Source: Dicaeum eximium
Lineage: Eukaryota > Chordata > Aves > Passeriformes > Dicaeidae
Reading direction: 5' to 3'
Length of the DNA: 64,000 nt
Assembly: GCA_013396995.1 (NCBI GenBank)
Contig: VWZP01010430.1
Location: forward strand, 589,743-653,742
In this document: piece after piece, positions 60,043 through 64,000 of the stretch
Layout: each line of letters begins with the position of its first letter
Numbering within the stretch: position 1 is the first letter of the stretch
Made by a program: the position numbers and the translations under genes
The notes under the pieces: model-generated
Databases searched by the model: none
What the model saw: only the letters and a program-made list of their open reading frames with translations
What the model was told of the DNA's origin: nothing

Positions 60043-60775
60043 GCTTCCCAAACCAAACCAAACCCTGCTTCCCAAACCAAACCCTGCTTCCCAAACCAAA
60101 CCAAACCCTGCTTCCCAAACCAAACCAAACCCTGCTTCCCAAACCAAACCCTGCTTCCCAAACCAAACCAAACCCTGCTTCCCAAACCAAACCAAACCCT
60201 GCTTCCCAAACCAAACCCTGCTTCCCAAACCAAACCAAACCCTGCTTCCCAAACCAAACCAAACCCTGCTTCCCAAACCAAACCCTGCTTCCCAAACCAA
60301 ACCAAACCCTGCTTCCCAAACCAAACCAAACCCTGCTTCCCAAACCAAACCCTGCTTCCCAAACCAAACCAAACCCTGCTTCCCAAACCAAACCAAACCC
60401 TGCTTCCCAAACCAAACCCTGCTTCCCAAACCAAACCAAACCCTGCTTCCCAAACCAAACCAAACCCTGCTTCCCAAACCAAACCCTGCTTCCCAAACCA
60501 AACCAAACCCTGCTTCCCAAACCAAACCAAACCCTGCTTCCCAAACCAAACCCTGCTTCCCAAACCAAACCAAACCCTGCTTCCCAAACCAAACCAAACC
60601 CTGCTTCCCAAACCAAACCCTGCTTCCCAAACCAAACCCTGCTTCCCAAACCCAACCCTGCTTCCCAAACCCTGCTCTCCAAACCCTGCTCTCCAAACCC
60701 TGCTCTCCAAACCCTGCTTCCCAAACCAAACCCTGCTTCCCAAACCAAACCCTGCTCTCCAAGCCCTGCTTCCCC
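60043..60775. repeat. Higher-order minisatellite, 67-bp unit (24+24+19)
   Basis: A long unit L (GCTTCCCAAACCAAACCAAA plus CCCT, 24 bp) and a short unit S (GCTTCCCAAACCAAACCCT, 19 bp) follow the order L S L L S L L S, giving a 67-bp L-L-S repeat for about 8.5 rounds to 60620. Beyond that the order decays to S-type and GCTCTCCAAACCCT-type units. As 67 is not a multiple of three and the sequence lacks stops on both strands, several frames stay open (up to 441 codons on +). These are not genes. Confidence 0.97.
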
Positions 60776-62050
60776 ACCTCGTTATTTCAGGTACACTTGT
60801 CCCCCAGGCTGGGAGCACTCGGGGCAGGGGCTGTCACCTCCCCTGGTGGTTCCGTGGCATTTACTCGCCGTCCCTCAGTGCCAGAACTGAGGAGCATCAC
60901 TGAGGGTAGCAGAGGGAAGCTGAAAGCCAGGAAAGCCAGGAGTGCAGTCAGCCCTCCCAGAGCTGGTGGCACCAGCCCATTCCCCTGGGCTGTCTGCACT
61001 GGGTGAGCCTTTCCAAGAGCATCCACCTCCTCCTCCTCCTCACAAGTGCCTTACCCAGTGCACATTTTCAGCTTACAGGAACCCAAAGCCACAGTAAATG
61101 CTGTACAATTTCCACGTTATTTTTCTCTCAATATGTTGCATCCCCGAGGCCATGACAAGAGGAGCTTCAAGAAGATTTAATAAGTGGCACAGAGAGGGTA
61201 GGAACAGAATGGACCGCATCCTTCTCTGGAGAAACTACGGGACAATTTCCCAGGTATGTCAGCTGCATGAAAATGTAATTTCTGTCACTCCTCAGAGCAC
61301 CAAGCACCAGCCTGGGGCAGGGCTGTCTGCTGCAGCCACAGGAGCATCTGACAACTGCACTGATGAGAGTTGGGGAGCCCCTACAGAGACACCACAACTG
61401 CCTGTATTCTCCCTTCCTTGGGAGCTTTTCCAACGAATTTGAATTAAAAACTTGCCTTGCTGAGTTTGAGTACACCTGGGACAGCCACTGCTGTGCACCC
61501 TAGGCAGCACCAACCTTCCCACCCCCTGCACCCAGCATTGAAATCAGACAAGTTGGAGCTTTCAAGGGCATTCTGGTGTAAAAATACACCTTAACAGGAA
61601 AACACAGCAGAAAAGGCAAACTATTGTACTAAAATATGGAGGCCAAGAATAGAAGAAATGCTGGCTAGAGTGCAGCCAGGAGAACATGGCTTCAGCAGCA
61701 GGAATAATACTCCAATGGCTGCTGTACCACTGATGTTAACCATTAATCCCTTTTTTCCATGCAAAAGGCTGAAGCAGAGTGCCTGAGTGTGTGCTGGCTC
61801 CACAATCACGGTGTCACCCCTCACTGCCTGGTGCCCTGGGGCGTTTCACACGTTCAGTCTCTCACAGGGCAGAGGGGTGTGTGCAGGCACGAATAACCAG
61901 CCTCTGCATTGATGCAGTTGTCTAGGTAAGGGTTTTTCAGAAAGGTTTGTGCTGGGGCTGCGTGCCCAGCCACAGCAAATTTATAGTGACCACAGCGTGA
62001 CAGAGCACTAAAATATTAAAGTCTTTGTGTTGTGATTGTACTTGGGGATT
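60776..62050. other. Unannotated non-coding stretch
   Basis: A (CTC)n-like run lies near 61025-61040. No exon or RNA gene recognised. Confidence 0.5.
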
Positions 62051-62053
62051 GCT

Positions 62054-62120
62054 CAGCTGGCTCTGAAAAGTAGCTGAGGCTCTATAAATAGCAAGCACTT
62101 TATCATTTCTTGCCTACTTT
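62054..62120 (+). promoter_or_regulatory. E-box / MEF2 / TATA cluster, candidate enhancer or promoter
   Basis: CAGCTG at 62054-62059 is followed 22 bp later by CTATAAATAG at 62082-62091, which fits MEF2 (YTAWWWWTAR) and contains a perfect TATA box (TATAAATA at 62084). CTACTTT at 62114-62120 fits an initiator with A at 62116, 32 bases from the TATA start. The surrounding 62000-62180 is non-repetitive and AT-rich. It could be a muscle-type enhancer, an alternative promoter or coincidence. No exon is visible downstream. Confidence 0.38.
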
Positions 62121-63270
62121 AAACACGCTGCTGTATTTCAGTCCTGATTCAGAGTAAATCAAATTCCGTGTGAGGTACGGTAGAAATGTTGTGTGGGCCA
62201 GAGCTGCACCCTGAGCCTGCATAAATCAGCACAGCTCACTGATGGCTGAGGAAAGGATCCAGTTTTGCCAGCTGCAGGTCTGCAGGGCAGTGTTGGCATC
62301 ACTCGTGCGAGACTGAGATACAAACAAGTCAACATCAAACACCAAAATATTCACCATGGCCCTGCTGTCCTCCTGAGAGCCACCCAAAGCAGCTCTGTAA
62401 AAGTGCTTATCCCCTGGGATGTCATTCACTCCTGTAAAAAGATTTAAAACTATTTAATATTTGCCATAAATCTCCATGCTATGTAACAGTTCATTTTGTT
62501 TAGGAATATTACCTGGAAATTAGAAACCCAGTGAGCCATTGATTTTTAAAATGCCATGGGTCCAGAATTTCTTCACAACAGGATGCATATAAACTCAAAG
62601 TAAATTAGTGCTTACCAGAGGGGAAAGGAGAACAGGATCTATATCCTAGGTAACATTAGAAAACAGAAGATTAATGAAACCCTCACTTGAAAACTCGAAT
62701 GGCCAAGGAACTAAAAAATGTACCCACAGAAGGCAATATTAATTGAGGAGCTACAGGAAATACACAGCTGGGACAGCACAAATAGATTCCCTGCTCCCTG
62801 CAGCACGAGAGCTTGCAGTGCACAGTGTCCTCCTTAGAGCTGTCTTTGTAAGGCACAGCTCACAGAGCCAGACTAACTCCTGAGCCTGGCCTGCCACAGC
62901 AGGCTCTGCCTCCCACACCTCACCTGGCCACCTCACCTGGCCACCTCAGTTTGTCAGGGCCTCAGACAGAGTCCTGGGGCTGGGGCAGGGCTGCTGCCTT
63001 CCCCGAGGATGGCTCTGCTCAGAACCAGAGCAAACCCTCCCCTGTGCCTGCCTGCAAAGGGCTCCGAGCTACCACAGAGGCACAAGCAAACATTGATGTT
63101 ATCCCATATTCCTGAGGCCTGGTTTCAGTGCTCTGCTGGTGGCACCAGAGCATTTCTGCTCTCACAGGAGAGTGCAACAGGCACAGACAGCACAGGGGCT
63201 CCCCAGCCAGCACACTGACACGTCCTGAAAGGGTTAAACCACCACCACCACGGGAAAGCAGGCTGCAGTG
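62121..63270. other. Unannotated non-coding stretch
   Basis: AT-rich at 62.4-62.75 kb, GC-rich at 62.8-63.2 kb. Nothing recognised. Confidence 0.5.
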
Positions 63271-63280
63271 CTAAAAATAG
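63271..63280. promoter_or_regulatory. MEF2-type site
   Basis: CTAAAAATAG, preceded by GTG, is the same 10-mer (reverse complement) as the MEF2 site in the CpG island at 43691. An A/C-rich run follows at about 63290-63312. Confidence 0.35.
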
Positions 63281-63479
63281 AAAAGAGTCAAAAAAAAAAC
63301 CCCAAAAAACAACCCCTTCAACTCATCTTAAATAAATCCATTTATTCCAGGGTTTCATAGAAGCCATATAGCTGAAATTGCTACAGGATAATTCCTTATA
63401 AGCCTTATAAGAAACGTTGCTGTCCCAGAGTCCCACTACAAATCCTGGCAAGAGTATTGGAGATAACAGATTGGATGCC

Positions 63480-63700
63480 ATGGAAACCGAGACAGACCTA
63501 ATTTGAGCAGAAACCATTGCTGTTATTTATTTAATTCCGATAAGCCATCTAAATGTGGAATGACTAAAGGTTCCACTGTGCTAAAAATAGCAGCCCTGTA
63601 ATATTTTAATTCGCAGATCGCTCGTGTTTAACAATATTTTGGGCGCCTGACATTAACATTTCCCGTGCACTTCTGAAAGCTCATCATTAACCCCGTTCTG
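63480..63700. promoter_or_regulatory. Candidate conserved non-coding element with MEF2-type site
   Basis: A repeat-free AT-rich block with retained CpGs (AATTCGCAGATCGCTCG, TTTGGGCGCCTG) and TAAT words. It contains GTGCTAAAAATAG, with the exact MEF2 10-mer at 63581-63590. Texture and motif together suggest an enhancer. Conservation and binding are untested. Confidence 0.4.
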
Positions 63701-64000
63701 TTTCACTCTGTGAGGAGGAGAAGGGTGCCTTGTCCCTTCCTTCTAATACAATTTTATACATGCAGGATGCCTTCCACCAGCCCAGGCTTCTCATGGGAGA
63801 GGGGGAGCCTGGAGGTCTCTGCTGCCCTCTTGTCCTCCCCCAAGCTTAAATGTCTGAAAGAAGGCAGACCTGGGCCACAGGAACCAAATTCCCCTTCTCT
63901 AGATGGTACCAAGGATCTCTGTGATGGCTTGATCTCAACAGCTCCACAAATAAAGCACCTCCTGAGGCGCATCCCTCTGAGCTGGCTGATAGCTTCCATC
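63701..64000. other. Unannotated non-coding end of the window
   Basis: Mixed sequence with nothing recognised. A feature could continue beyond the edge. Confidence 0.5.

Noticed and set aside
60043..60775. Interstitial telomeric repeat
   Set aside because: The CCAAA-based units are not CCCTAA/TTAGGG, and no true telomere motif is present.
59681..61006. 441-codon plus-strand frame and about 290-codon minus frames
   Set aside because: They are produced by the stop-free L-L-S array. Composition is Pro/Asn/Gln/Thr/Lys repeats, and the non-repeat ends resemble no protein.
1..64000. tRNA, rRNA or other structured RNA genes
   Set aside because: No tRNA B-box type GTTCRANNC word in proper context and no rRNA-like segment was found by eye. 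A covariance-model scan would be decisive.

Overview
This window looks like bird nuclear DNA, most likely from a songbird-type genome. Three pieces match the 3' end of the avian CR1 retrotransposon. The rest is intron-like or intergenic sequence with no convincing long exon, dense GC-rich minisatellites, one large CpG island broken by an assembly gap, and several quiet AT-rich blocks that resemble conserved vertebrate non-coding elements. The CR1 matches, the CpG island and the tandem arrays are read directly from the sequence. The bird assignment rests on CR1 family knowledge. The songbird part is a guess.

No protein-coding gene, tRNA or rRNA could be supported on either strand. Every long open frame lies inside a tandem repeat whose sequence lacks stops, or runs through the run of N. 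The window is best read as non-coding flank and/or intron around a single probable promoter region at about 41.4-43.9 kb.

Layout. 0-11 kb: ordinary sequence with simple repeats, a 15-bp G-rich minisatellite (1.6 kb), a 281-base uninterrupted purine tract (8.7 kb) and two quiet AT-rich blocks. 11-25 kb: two copies of one LTR-like element in opposite orientation (11.7-12.0 and 23.9-24.25 kb), a CR1 piece, two minisatellites and a very uniform 24-copy, 32-bp array (21.4-22.2 kb). 25-40 kb: a 149-bp inverted repeat enclosing 652 bp (26.9-27.8 kb), arrays at 27.3, 30.5, 35.0, 35.2 and 38.8 kb, a two-level array at 32.7-33.35 kb and a CR1 piece at 34.3 kb. 40-44 kb: AP-1-type sites, a TATA box with a matching initiator at the island edge, a 27-bp GC-rich minisatellite running into a 785-bp gap, and the rest of the island with a MEF2 site, E-boxes and splice-donor-like sites, followed by CR1. 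44-64 kb: mostly unannotated sequence, a possible LINE endonuclease scrap (47.7 kb), an element-like block (54.0-54.3 kb), several minisatellites, a patterned TA/CA array (58.7-59.2 kb), a 67-bp higher-order array (60.0-60.8 kb), and E-box/MEF2 sequence at 62.05-62.12 and 63.27-63.59 kb.

The most biologically suggestive reading is that the CpG-island promoter and the distal elements share MEF2-type sites: three exact copies of one 10-mer plus a variant beside a CAGCTG E-box. That would suit a muscle, heart or neuronal gene whose exons lie outside the window. This is inference from motifs only; neither the gene nor its strand can be named from this sequence.
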